DNA of 64,000 bases from assembly GCF_003287405.1 (NCBI RefSeq), contig NZ_PRLD01000010.1:1-64000 (forward strand), written 5' to 3'. Shown piece after piece: positions 6,642-15,141 of this stretch. Under the pieces are notes generated by a model. The model searched no databases. It had not been told where the DNA came from and saw only the letters and a list, made by a program, of their open reading frames with translations. Position numbers and translations under genes: made by a program. This DNA is from Faecalibacterium prausnitzii. GTDB taxonomy: Bacteria; Bacillota; Clostridia; Oscillospirales; Ruminococcaceae. How positions within the stretch are numbered: position 1 is the first letter of the stretch; every line of letters begins with the position of its first letter.

Positions 6642-7379
6642 ATGGATGAAATTGTTTTTGAACCCAGTGATGTCAATATGTTAGCAGCTTTAGGCATCGT
6701 CGAAAGTGTAAAGTTGTTTCCGTTTATGTTATCAATGGGAGAACTTCAATATGCTTGCGATTCAGAATATCGTTGCAAACAATTCGTGAATTGCCTTTCA
6801 GAATATTATCCTGACAGCCAAATTGAAGCTAGACAACTGTGGTCGAAATATCATGGTACAGCGAATGCGGTTCAATGTGATATGATAAATCATAAGCCAC
6901 TGCGTGTTTGGGTCAGGAGTTCTGCCGATTGTTGGTGCGGCATTTATTATATTTGTTACTATGCAGCAAAGTATGGTACAAATAGAATTTTGCTTGCATC
7001 CAGAGAAGGTCTGAAAGAATTTATGGAAGGGAAAACCGATAAGATCTCACAAAAGTATTTGACGGAAGAAACTATTACTGAGTATGCCAAAAGATGGGGA
7101 AAGCTATTAAACGAAAACACCTCCATGCGTATTTGGCATGCGAACGATGTTAAAAGCGTTAACATAGATTATTTCGACCAGAGAATTATTAGTTTAGTAT
7201 CGAGAATTCCTATTTCGGTTGGTGAACTTACCGCAGACGTATTAAAAGCGATTTCTGCTCCGGTAAGTGACTGGTATGTCATGAAACGCATAGAAGCACT
7301 TTTGAAAAAGGGTGTTCTTCAAGTCGTTATTCCAAACAAAATCTTTTATAATACCATCGTCCAGCTAAACGAAGAATAA
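6642..7379 (+). CDS. DUF1835/DUF3658-like protein
   Basis: The 245-residue cytoplasmic product opens with EIVFEPSDVNMLAALG and FPFMLSMGEL, then LRVWVRSSADCWCGIYYICY, the pattern of DUF1835. Its C-terminus (ISLVSRIPISVGELTADVL... WYVMKRIEALLKKGVL) resembles the helix-turn-helix-like DUF3658. Function in the family is unknown. No Shine-Dalgarno sequence precedes the ATG and the upstream frame is closed, so expression may be coupled to the gene ending 12 bases earlier. Family assignment is by memory of motif order. Confidence 0.55.
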   Translation: MDEIVFEPSDVNMLAALGIVESVKLFPFMLSMGELQYACDSEYRCKQFVNCLSEYYPDSQIEARQLWSKYHGTANAVQCDMINHKPLRVWVRSSADCWCGIYYICYYAAKYGTNRILLASREGLKEFMEGKTDKISQKYLTEETITEYAKRWGKLLNENTSMRIWHANDVKSVNIDYFDQRIISLVSRIPISVGELTADVLKAISAPVSDWYVMKRIEALLKKGVLQVVIPNKIFYNTIVQLNEE

Positions 7380-7396
7380 AGGAATCCGAGCAAGTC

Positions 7397-7442
7397 GGCC
7401 CAACAGTCACCTCATTTCAACGAGAGGGGTGGCTGTTGGGTC
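7397..7442 (+). terminator. hairpin after the secreted-protein genes
   Basis: GGCCCAACAG...CACC pairs with GGTG...CTGTTGGGTC in a long stem around an ATTTCAA loop. No clear T-run follows, so it is a weak intrinsic terminator or a structural element near the recombinase gene. Confidence 0.4.
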
Positions 7443-7480
7443 AATTGTTCAAAAAGAAAAACTGAAGATAATAAAAAGTC

Positions 7481-7509
7481 TTGATTTCTCCATCAAAACA
7501 TGGTATATA
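7481..7509 (+). promoter_or_regulatory. promoter of the recombinase gene
   Basis: TTGATT (7481-7486), 17-base spacer, TATATA (7504-7509), about 70 bases before the recombinase start. Confidence 0.5.
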
Positions 7510-7577
7510 CATTATACGAAACAGTGCTTTGAAAGAACGCTCCACCGTTCAATGACGTGTAAAGAGAGGTGCTTGCC

Positions 7578-9170
7578 ATGACCGCTGTGATCTACGCCCG
7601 CTATTCCAGTGATAACCAGCGCGAAGAATCCATCGAAGGCCAGATTCGTGAATGCACGGCCTATGCCGAAAAGAATGACATCACTATCGTCAAGCACTAC
7701 ATTGACCGCGCCATCTCTGCCAAGACGGATAATCGCCCTCAATTCCAACAGATGATAAAGGACAGCGACAAGAAGCTGTTTGATATTGTTCTGGTCTGGA
7801 AACTTGACCGCTTTGCCCGGAATCGCTACGACAGTGCCCGGTATAAGACCCAGCTGAAGAAGAACGGTGTCAAGCTCATGTCGGCTACGGAGATCATCTC
7901 CGAGGGGCCAGAGGGTATCATTCTGGAATCGGTTCTGGAGGGCTATGCAGAATACTACTCTGCCGACCTTGCCGAAAAGGTTGTCCGTGGACAGACAGAG
8001 AACATCCTGAAAGGCCGCTGCAACGGTGGTCGTGGAACGTTTGGATATACGCTGGATTCCGAGCGGAAATTTCACATCGACCCGCTTGCCTCCCCTTTCG
8101 TGCTGGAATCGTTCACGAAGTATCGGGATGGCCTCACGATGAAAGAGATTCGGGACTGGCTGAATGAAAACGGCATCAAGAACCCGGTCGGAGGCGAATT
8201 TACTTACAACAGCGTGGAGCACATGCTCAAAAACCGGCGTTATATCGGAGAACTGAAATTCCGGGATGTGGTCGTGCCGGATGCGATTCCGCCCATCGTG
8301 CCGCTGGAACTGTTCGATGATGTGCAGGAAAAGATTGCCAAAAACAAGAAAGCCCCTGCCCGAAGAAAGGCAGAGGACGATTACCTGCTGACAACCAAGC
8401 TGCACTGTGGTTGCTGCGGTGCGCTGATGTTTGGCGAAAGCGGCACAAGCCGGACGGGAGAAGTCCACCGCTACTATAAATGTGCCACGGCCAAAAAGAA
8501 GAAGGGCTGCAAGAAGAAAACTGTCCGCAAACAGTGGCTGGAAGATCTGGTGGTGAACCAGACCATGCAGCTTGTCCGGGACGATGCCGCCATGGAATCC
8601 ATTATCGCCAAGGTCATGGAGCTGCAAGACCGAGAGAACACCAACCTTCCTCTCTATGAGAAACAGCTCCGGGATGCAGAATCGGGTATCCAGAATATGC
8701 TCAACGCAATTCAAGCCGGAATCCTCACCAGTTCCACCAAGGAACGGTTGGAACAGCTCGAAGAAACCAAGCGTGAGCTTGAAGCCCGCATTGCGGAAGA
8801 AAAGCTGGCAAAGCCAAAAATCAAAGAGGAATTTATCCGTTTCTGGCTGATGCGCTTCCGTAAACTGGACATGAGCCTGAAAGACCAGAGGCAAGCGTTG
8901 GTGGATACGTTCATCAATTCGATTTATCTGTACGATGATAAGGTTTTGATAACCTTTAACTATAAAGAAGGTACACAGACCATCACGTTTGAGGAAGCGG
9001 CCCAAGCCGCATCAAAGGAAAATGGTTCGGATTTGGATTGCTTTACTGCACCAAGAAAAACCAGAACACATTGGTGTTCTGGTTTTTCTTTTTGTCTGCA
9101 CGATGGAAGGGCTCGAACAGGGCGGCGGCGCACAGCGCCGCAAGCAAAGCCACAGTGCGGCTTTGCTTAG
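7578..9170 (+). CDS. large serine recombinase (site-specific integrase)
   Basis: The N-terminal resolvase domain holds the nucleophilic Ser in [10 protein letters not shown] and the arginine-rich [11 protein letters not shown] helix (about 1-145). A recombinase domain (about 160-265), a zinc ribbon with CGCCG and a later YYKC/GCKKK segment (275-325) and a coiled coil (340-425) follow. It integrates or excises phage or conjugative elements. ATG 7578 is chosen over an upstream GTG that overlaps the GAGAGG ribosome binding site. The last roughly 40 residues read straight through a strong terminator hairpin, so the natural stop may have been lost at integration. Confidence 0.88.
   Translation: MTAVIYARYSSDNQREESIEGQIRECTAYAEKNDITIVKHYIDRAISAKTDNRPQFQQMIKDSDKKLFDIVLVWKLDRFARNRYDSARYKTQLKKNGVKLMSATEIISEGPEGIILESVLEGYAEYYSADLAEKVVRGQTENILKGRCNGGRGTFGYTLDSERKFHIDPLASPFVLESFTKYRDGLTMKEIRDWLNENGIKNPVGGEFTYNSVEHMLKNRRYIGELKFRDVVVPDAIPPIVPLELFDDVQEKIAKNKKAPARRKAEDDYLLTTKLHCGCCGALMFGESGTSRTGEVHRYYKCATAKKKKGCKKKTVRKQWLEDLVVNQTMQLVRDDAAMESIIAKVMELQDRENTNLPLYEKQLRDAESGIQNMLNAIQAGILTSSTKERLEQLEETKRELEARIAEEKLAKPKIKEEFIRFWLMRFRKLDMSLKDQRQALVDTFINSIYLYDDKVLITFNYKEGTQTITFEEAAQAASKENGSDLDCFTAPRKTRTHWCSGFSFCLHDGRARTGRRRTAPQAKPQCGFA
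9057..9095 (+). terminator. terminator inside the recombinase 3' end
   Basis: AAAACCAGAACAC (9057-9069) pairs with GTGTTCTGGTTTT (9074-9086), followed by CTTTTTG. It lies within the annotated reading frame, which is abnormal and marks the probable ancestral gene end. Confidence 0.65.
9142..9168. other. hairpin near the recombinase stop
   Basis: AAGCAAAGCC (9142-9151) and GGCTTTGCTT (9159-9168) form a perfect 10-bp stem without a T-run. A CG-rich stem (GCGGCG/CGCCGC) lies just before it. The element-chromosome junction is probably within this segment. Confidence 0.4.
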
Positions 9171-9283
9171 CCCGCGGGTCCCAACGGCTAGGAATGTCTA
9201 ACGTGGAAGCTGTGAATCGAAAGATTTCATGGCTTTTTTGTTTTGTAAGCCATGGGTGCACGGTTTCTGCATGGTCTGGATGC

Positions 9284-9313
9284 TTGCAAGTGGATTTTGC
9301 ATTGTGCTATAAT
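9284..9313 (+). promoter_or_regulatory. promoter of the glycerate kinase gene
   Basis: TTGCAA (9284-9289) and a consensus TATAAT (9308-9313) with an 18-base spacer, about 60 bases upstream of the start. Confidence 0.5.
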
Positions 9314-9373
9314 TTTTCTGCTAAAATCTATCGCGCAGGCAGCATCTGCCGATCGTATAGGGAGGTCTGTTTC

Positions 9374-10603
9374 ATGAATACCACATTGCGGCGGGACGCC
9401 GATGCAATTGTCCGTTCCAGCATTCAGGCGGTGCTTCCAGACGAAGCTGTGCGCCGTGCGCTGGAAGCCTTTCAGCCAAAGGGCGGCAGAGTGCTGCTGG
9501 TGGCGGCGGGCAAAGCGGCATGGCAGATGGCTCATGCCGCCGTGCAGGCACTGGGGCGCGTGGACGGCGGCGTGGTGGTGACAAAGTACGGCCATGTGAA
9601 GGGCGGGATCCCCGGCGTAAATTGCTGCGAGGCTGGGCATCCGGTGCCGGATGCCAACAGCTTTGCAGCCACCGAAAAAGCTTTAGCGCTGGTACGGGGG
9701 CTGACCGCAAAGGACACGGTGCTGTTTCTGCTTTCCGGCGGCGGCAGCGCCCTGTTTGAAAAACCTCTCGTCTCCGGCGCAGAGCTGCAGGACATCACAA
9801 ATCAGCTGCTTGCCTGCGGAGCCGACATTGTAGAGATGAACACCATCCGCAAACGGCTGTCCGCAGTCAAGGGCGGGCGGTTCGCGCAGCACTGCGCTCC
9901 CGCAAGGGTGTTCAGCATCGTGCTCAGCGATATTCTGGGCGACCCGCTGGATATGATCGCCAGCGGCCCGGCAGCGCCGGACTCCTCCACCTGCGCACAG
10001 GCGCTTGCCATTGCGGAAAAATATCGGCTGAACCTGTCTAAGCAGGCAAGGACGCTGCTGGCGCAGGAAACGCCGAAAGCCCTTGACAACGTGACCACCC
10101 GGATCACCGGCAGTGTGCGGGAACTGTGTACTGCCGCCGCCGATGCCTGCCGGAAGCTGGGGTATGAGCCGGTCATCCTTACCGACCGGCTCTGCTGCGA
10201 AGCCCGGGAGGCGGGCAGCTTTCTTGGCTCCATTGTCCGCACCCATGCGGGACAGGGCAAAAGGCTGGCTTTTATCGCAGGCGGGGAAACGGTGGTGCAC
10301 CTGACCGGCAAAGGGCTGGGCGGGCGAAATCAGGAGCTTGCGCTTGCCGCTGCCCCTGCCCTTGCGGGGCTGGAACACTGCTGTGTGTTCTCGGTGGGCA
10401 GTGACGGCACCGACGGCCCTACTGATGCCGCAGGCGGCTATGTGGACGGCGACACCGCCGCCGCACTGGCTGCAGCGGGCTGGAATGTTTTTGACGCTTT
10501 GCAAAACAACGATGCCTACCACGCCTTGCAGGCAGTGGAAGGGCTGATCCTCACAGGGGCCACCGGCACCAATGTCAACGATGTTGCCGTGGTACTGGTC
10601 TGA
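9374..10603 (+). CDS. gckA: glycerate 2-kinase (DUF4147/MOFRL family)
   Basis: This 409-residue protein has the N-terminal DUF4147 domain ([14 protein letters not shown], then [13 protein letters not shown] near 125) and a C-terminal MOFRL domain ([30 protein letters not shown]). The family phosphorylates D-glycerate at C2, feeding glycolysis. ATG 9374 follows GGGAGGTCTGTTTC; the longer open frame upstream has no ribosome binding site. It is monocistronic, with its own promoter and terminator, beside a sugar-acid catabolic block, consistent with glycerate arising from sugar acids. It is the first chromosomal-type gene after the island. Confidence 0.88.
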   Translation: MNTTLRRDADAIVRSSIQAVLPDEAVRRALEAFQPKGGRVLLVAAGKAAWQMAHAAVQALGRVDGGVVVTKYGHVKGGIPGVNCCEAGHPVPDANSFAATEKALALVRGLTAKDTVLFLLSGGGSALFEKPLVSGAELQDITNQLLACGADIVEMNTIRKRLSAVKGGRFAQHCAPARVFSIVLSDILGDPLDMIASGPAAPDSSTCAQALAIAEKYRLNLSKQARTLLAQETPKALDNVTTRITGSVRELCTAAADACRKLGYEPVILTDRLCCEAREAGSFLGSIVRTHAGQGKRLAFIAGGETVVHLTGKGLGGRNQELALAAAPALAGLEHCCVFSVGSDGTDGPTDAAGGYVDGDTAAALAAAGWNVFDALQNNDAYHALQAVEGLILTGATGTNVNDVAVVLV

Positions 10604-10610
10604 CGCAGAA

Positions 10611-10646
10611 AAAGCCGCTCCGGGCACACCCGGAGCGGCTTTTTTA
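10611..10646 (+). terminator. intrinsic terminator after glycerate kinase
   Basis: AAAGCCGCTCCGGG pairs with CCCGGAGCGGCTTT around a CACA loop, followed by a T-run. Confidence 0.85.
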
Positions 10647-10716
10647 AGGAGGTAACGAGGTAAATGAATAAGGATCTCCCAACGCTTATCCCGGGGTGCA
10701 GGCCCCGGACAGGCGC

Positions 10717-12072
10717 TCAGGCAAAGAAGGAAATAACAAGTGCTACCAGGAAGCCCACGCCGCCGACCAGCGTTTCCATGATGGTCCAGGTCTTGAGGGT
10801 GGTCTTTTCGTCCATGCCCACAAGGCTCTTCACCAGCCAGAAGCCGGAGTCGTTGAAGTGGGAGCAGACGGTGGAGCCGCCTGCAATGGCAGCGGTGACA
10901 CAGGCGAGGTACAGCGGGCTCAGCTCGCTGAGGCCGGGCATGGCGGAGATGATGCCGGCTGCCATGGTCATAGCCACGGTAGCGGAACCCACCGAGATAC
11001 GCACCAGAGCAGCCACGATGAAGGCCACCAGCACCAGCGGCAGGCTGGCGTTTGCCACGGCGTTGCCGATGACATCGCCCAGACCGGAGTTCTGCAGCAT
11101 ATAGCGCAGCACGCCGCCGCAGGCAGTGACCAGCAGGATCATACCGGTGGGCTCCAGAGACTTGGTCATGATCTTTTCCAGCTGGGCGTTGTTATAGCCG
11201 TGGCGGGTGCCCAGCAGGTACATAGCAGCGATGGTAGCCAGCAGCAGAGCCATGAAGGGCTCGCCGAGGAAGGCTAGAACGGGCTGGATGCCTGCCAGTG
11301 CGGGCACCACCTTTGCCACGGAGTTTGCGATGATGAGCAGCAGTGGGATCATGATGATGCCCACGATGGTGCCAAACTTGGGCAGCTTGCTCTCGTCAAT
11401 GTCTGCCTGCTGTGCAATGTGCTCGGGGACTTCGACCATGTACTTTTTGCCGCAGATGCTGCCCCAGATGGGACCGGCGGCGATCATGGCAAAGATGCCG
11501 CAGAAGATGCCGATGAGGATGACCCAGCCAAGGTCAACGCCCAGCATGGTAGCCACCAGCACAGGGCCCGGCGTGGGCGGGATGAAGGCGTGGCCGACCG
11601 CCAGACCTGCCAGCAGGGGGATGACGTAGTACAGTACAGAGCGCTTGGTGCGCTTTGCCAGAGAGAAGGCCAGCGGGATGAGGATGATCAGACCGGCGTC
11701 AAAGAACACCGGCATGGCCACCACCAGACCCGTGATGCCCAGTGCCCACGCGGCCTTTTCGTCACCGAACTTCCGCACCATGGTCACAGCCAAGGTCTGT
11801 GCGCCGCCGGATTCTTCCAGAATGGCGCCGAACATGGAGCCCAGACCTACCAGAAGGGCGATGCCCTTTAAGGTATTGCCGATGCCCTCGTTCACCGAGC
11901 CGATGATGTCGGACAGGGGCATACCGGCCATCAGGCCGATGCCCACCGCACCGATCAGGATGGAGATCATGGCGTGGACCTTGAACTTGATGATGAGAAC
12001 GAGCAATAGGATCAGACCTGCCACGGCAGCAAATACCAGCCGTGCCGCATCGGGCGTTGCAACTGCTGTCAT
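10717..12072 (-). CDS. gntP: GntP-family gluconate/sugar-acid:H+ symporter
   Basis: This 451-residue polytopic membrane protein has about 12 hydrophobic segments and family motifs such as VGHAFIPPTPGPVLVA, ISVGSATVAMTMAAG and GGSTVCSHFNDSGFW. GntP-family permeases import gluconate or related aldonates. The ribosome binding site GGAGG lies nine bases before ATG 12072. It is downstream of a sugar-acid dehydratase in the same orientation, with a 99-base gap, so the pair forms an uptake-dehydration operon. The exact substrate is not readable from sequence. Confidence 0.88.
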   Translation of the reverse strand: MTAVATPDAARLVFAAVAGLILLLVLIIKFKVHAMISILIGAVGIGLMAGMPLSDIIGSVNEGIGNTLKGIALLVGLGSMFGAILEESGGAQTLAVTMVRKFGDEKAAWALGITGLVVAMPVFFDAGLIILIPLAFSLAKRTKRSVLYYVIPLLAGLAVGHAFIPPTPGPVLVATMLGVDLGWVILIGIFCGIFAMIAAGPIWGSICGKKYMVEVPEHIAQQADIDESKLPKFGTIVGIIMIPLLLIIANSVAKVVPALAGIQPVLAFLGEPFMALLLATIAAMYLLGTRHGYNNAQLEKIMTKSLEPTGMILLVTACGGVLRYMLQNSGLGDVIGNAVANASLPLVLVAFIVAALVRISVGSATVAMTMAAGIISAMPGLSELSPLYLACVTAAIAGGSTVCSHFNDSGFWLVKSLVGMDEKTTLKTWTIMETLVGGVGFLVALVISFFA

Positions 12073-12171
12073 AGAAATTTCCTCCGTTTCATGATTTTTT
12101 GGTTACACTTATCCAAGCCGTCCGGCAAAACCCGCCAGGCGGTTTACTGCTTGTTGTTTACGAGGGGCGTT

Positions 12172-13959
12172 TTACTCCATGTATGCGCCCTTCATGGGGC
12201 TGACGGCGTGCTGAGAGTAGAGCTTCAGCAGACCCTTGGTGTACTTGGGAGCCTTGGGCTTCCAGTTGGCGCGGCGCTCGGCAAGGATGGCGTCCATCTC
12301 TTCGGGGGTCTTGGGCTCGCCCTTCACGCCTACGATGGCCAGCTTGCGGTTGTGTACGTCAATCTGGATCAGGTCGTCCGGCTCCACCAGTGCGATGGGG
12401 CCGCCCACCGCAGCCTCCGGGCTGACATGACCGATGACCGGGCCGCGGCTTGCACCGGAGAAGCGGCCGTCGGTGATCAGCGCTACGCTGGAAGCCAGCT
12501 TCGGGTCGGCGCAGATGGCCTCGCCGGTGTAGAACATCTCGGGCATACCGCTGCCGCGGGGGCCCTCGTACCGGATAAAGATGGCGTCACCGGGCTTCAC
12601 CTCGCCGTGCAGCACAGCGGAGATGCACTCCTCCTCGCTGTCGTAGGGCTTGGCGCGCAGGGTGGCTTCAAACATATTCTTCGGGCAGGCGGTGTGCTTG
12701 ATGACGCAGCCTTCCGGGGCAAGGTTGCCCTTCAGGATGGCGATGCTGCCGTCGGTGCCCTTGGCGTTATCAAAGCTGTGGATGATGTCCTCGCGGCTGA
12801 CCGGGCGGGCAAAGCCGGCGGTCTTTTCTGCCAGAATGGCATCGCAGTGCTGGTAGAAGCCGTTCTTCTTCAGCTCTTCCAGATTCTCGCCCAGCGTCTT
12901 GCCGGTGACGGTCATCACGTCCAGATGCAGCATGGACTTGATCTCCTCCATCACGCGGGGCACGCCGCCTGCGTAGTAGAAGTACTGTGCGGGCCAGTCG
13001 CCGGAGGGACGGATGTTCAGCAGGTAGTGGGCTCCCCGGTGCATCCGGTCAAAGGTGTCGGCGTCGATCTCAATGCCGAACTCGTGGGCGATGGCGGGCA
13101 GGTGCATGGTGGCGTTGGTGGAGCCAGAAATGGCGGCGTGCACCATGATGGCGTTCTCAAAGCTCTTCTTGGTCACGATGTCCTTGGCGGTGATGCCCTT
13201 CTTGACCAGCTCCATCAGCTGCTTGCCGGCATCGTAGGCCGCCTGCTTCAGCTCCGGGGCGGTGGCGGGCATCAGGGCGGTGCCCGGCAGCATCAGACCC
13301 AGTGCTTCTGCCATGATCTGCATGGTGGAGGCGGTGCCCATAAAGGAGCAGGCACCGCAGCTGGGGCAGGCGTTGTGCTTGTAGTAGTCCAGCTGGCTGT
13401 TGGGGATGACGCCGGTCTTTTCCCATGCGTCAAACTTGCCGATCTGCTCCAGCGTCAGCAGCTCGTTGATGGCGCAGGCGGGGTCGTTGACCACATACTC
13501 CTTGGGCAGGGTGTGGGCTTCCATGACGCCGCCGGTGACCACGATGGCGCTCATGTCCTTCAAACGACCGATGCTCATCAGCATGGCGGGCACGGACTTG
13601 TCGCAGCTGGCGATGAACACGCCGCCGTCGTAGACGCTGGCGTTTGCCTGTGCTTCCACCAGATTCACGATGGCGTCACGATGGGGCAGAGAGTAGTTGA
13701 TGCCGTCATGACCCTGTGCGATGCCGTCGCACATATCAGTGGCAAAATAGCGGGCAGCCTTGCCGCCGTTGTCGTTGACCGCCTGCACGGCTTCCTTGAC
13801 GAACTGATCCAGATGGGCGCTGCCGGGGTGGCTGTCGCCGAAGGTGCTTTCCACCATGATCTGGGGCTTGGAAAGATCCTCGACCTTCCAGCCCATACCC
13901 ATCTTCAGCGGGTCATTCTCAGGTGCTAATGTGCGGACTTCCTGTGAACGCAACTCCAT
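12172..13959 (-). CDS. IlvD/Edd-family sugar-acid dehydratase
   Basis: The 595-residue product is an Fe-S dehydratase with motifs CDKSVPAMLMS, KHNACPSCGACSFMGTASTM and GSTNATMHLPAIAHEFG. The family includes dihydroxy-acid dehydratase, 6-phosphogluconate dehydratase and aldonate dehydratases. Co-location with a GntP permease and a GntR regulator, and no isoleucine/valine genes nearby, favours dehydration of a free aldonate to a 2-keto-3-deoxy acid. ATG 13959 is chosen for spacing to TTTGGAGG; ATG 13965 lies too close, and TTG 13974 overlaps the site. Confidence 0.82.
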   Translation of the reverse strand: MELRSQEVRTLAPENDPLKMGMGWKVEDLSKPQIMVESTFGDSHPGSAHLDQFVKEAVQAVNDNGGKAARYFATDMCDGIAQGHDGINYSLPHRDAIVNLVEAQANASVYDGGVFIASCDKSVPAMLMSIGRLKDMSAIVVTGGVMEAHTLPKEYVVNDPACAINELLTLEQIGKFDAWEKTGVIPNSQLDYYKHNACPSCGACSFMGTASTMQIMAEALGLMLPGTALMPATAPELKQAAYDAGKQLMELVKKGITAKDIVTKKSFENAIMVHAAISGSTNATMHLPAIAHEFGIEIDADTFDRMHRGAHYLLNIRPSGDWPAQYFYYAGGVPRVMEEIKSMLHLDVMTVTGKTLGENLEELKKNGFYQHCDAILAEKTAGFARPVSREDIIHSFDNAKGTDGSIAILKGNLAPEGCVIKHTACPKNMFEATLRAKPYDSEEECISAVLHGEVKPGDAIFIRYEGPRGSGMPEMFYTGEAICADPKLASSVALITDGRFSGASRGPVIGHVSPEAAVGGPIALVEPDDLIQIDVHNRKLAIVGVKGEPKTPEEMDAILAERRANWKPKAPKYTKGLLKLYSQHAVSPMKGAYME

Positions 13960-14107
13960 ATTCATTACCTCCAAATACTGCTTGCTTTCGTCCTTTTTTC
14001 TGCGGGACCTTTTGTGATTTTATTGTAAAACCGCAGACGTCTTTTTGCAAGTTGTCACGGGTATGTCCTACTATTTGTGCAAAAACTCTGGGATACATCA
14101 TGCACTC

Positions 14108-14139
14108 TGCCCAAATCTGAGCGAATTTTGCCCAAAATC
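14108..14139. promoter_or_regulatory. 21-bp-spaced direct repeats upstream of the dehydratase
   Basis: TGCCCAAATC (14108-14117) and TGCCCAAAATC (14129-14139) recur two helical turns apart between the dehydratase and the GntR gene. They could be operators for the GntR-type regulator, though such sites are usually inverted repeats. Confidence 0.3.
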
Positions 14140-14244
14140 AGCCGTCAAAGCGGCTTTTGAGAAAAAAGACGGAAAAAAGTCGTCTGATGATTTTGAAAAA
14201 AGAGGGCGCAGCACATAGTCAGTGCCCTCGCCCTCTAAAAAACT

Positions 14245-14298
14245 CCACCCGTGAAAATGCAATGCCGGAGCGTCCGCAGACGCTCCGGCATTACTCCA
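14245..14298. repeat. GTGAAAATG/GGAGCGTC repeat (family B), copy 1
   Basis: CCACCCGTGAAAATG is followed by a perfect hairpin, AATGCCGGAGCGTC with its complement around CGCA. The same tag and hairpin core recur at 27626 and 62806, and the tag alone at 58353. Here it also sits at the 3' end of the GntR gene and may act as its terminator. Confidence 0.7.
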
Positions 14299-14317
14299 TT
14301 AAAAAATATTTTTCTTT

Positions 14318-15058
14318 TCAATTGATATACGCCGCCATGCCGATGGTGCCATCATCCGGGTCCTCGCCATCGTAGACCTTTTTGATGTAGCTGCGGTTGA
14401 AGTTCAGGTGCATCACCATGGCAGCTTTTGCGCCGATGGGGTCGTGGTTGGCAATGGCTTCGGTGATCATGCGGTGGGTCATGATGGTCTCATCGATCAG
14501 CTTTTTGTGGGTGACGTTCACGAACATCATCACCGCCGTGTCGATGACCGGGATCAGCTGCCCCACCACCAGATTCTTGCTGCTCTCGGCGATGCAGGTG
14601 TGGAAGGCAATGTCGTCCTCGATGTAGCGGTCGCCCGCGTGGATCTTGGTCTCCACCCGCTCGCAGAGCCGCCGCAGCCGCTCGATGTCCTCCGGGGTGG
14701 CGTTCTGCGCCGCCATCTCCGCAATGCCCGGCTCCAGCAGCAGACGGACGTTTACCAGATCAAAGGCCAGTACGTTTTTATCCTGCACGCTGCGCAGGTT
14801 CAGCGGGTCGGAAAGCCCCTTCACCGTGGTCACCACATAGGTGCCGGAGCCTTGCCGCACCTCCACGATGCCCTTGCTGGACAGCAGCTTCACCGCTTCG
14901 CGGATGGTGCTGCGTCCTACCCGGAACTTTTCGCCCAGCGCAAACTCGTTGGGCAGCTTTGCGCCCGGCTCCAGCGCTTCGTCCAGAATATAATGGTAGA
15001 TCTGATCCTCCACCTGCTCGGCCAGCAGCTTGTTTTTCAGGTGTGAAAATTCGCTCAT
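14318..15058 (-). CDS. GntR-family (FadR/FCD) transcriptional regulator
   Basis: This 246-residue protein has an N-terminal winged helix (LPNEFALGEKFRVGRSTIREAV, wing RQGSGTYVV) and an all-helical FCD ligand-binding domain (about 90-225) typical of regulators responding to organic and sugar acids. ATG 15058 follows AAAGGGG by nine bases. It is transcribed in the same direction as the dehydratase and permease, directly upstream of them, and is the likely repressor of that operon. Confidence 0.86.
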   Translation of the reverse strand: MSEFSHLKNKLLAEQVEDQIYHYILDEALEPGAKLPNEFALGEKFRVGRSTIREAVKLLSSKGIVEVRQGSGTYVVTTVKGLSDPLNLRSVQDKNVLAFDLVNVRLLLEPGIAEMAAQNATPEDIERLRRLCERVETKIHAGDRYIEDDIAFHTCIAESSKNLVVGQLIPVIDTAVMMFVNVTHKKLIDETIMTHRMITEAIANHDPIGAKAAMVMHLNFNRSYIKKVYDGEDPDDGTIGMAAYIN

Positions 15059-15141
15059 AGCAGTACCCCTTTGCGCCTGCGGCTTTTTTCTGAAGTATAC
15101 GGTGCGGCGCGCGTTTTGTCAACAAACGGCGCACACACAAA

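Larger units (their letters stand above)
1..9170. mobile_element. end of an integrated genomic island
   Basis: The stretch from the window start to the serine recombinase is visibly more AT-rich than everything to its right. It carries accessory genes only: an agr quorum-sensing set, secreted proteins, a transposon-like remnant and a recombinase at the edge. The right border is probably close to the recombinase 3' end. The left border lies outside the window, so neither attachment site nor total size can be given. That this is one element, not several stacked insertions, is inference. Confidence 0.55.

Noticed and set aside
12091-13929. 612-codon forward frame opposite the dehydratase
   Set aside because: It is the antisense shadow of a GC-rich gene; composition (His/Gly/Val/Ala runs) is non-natural and the opposite strand encodes a clear IlvD/Edd protein.
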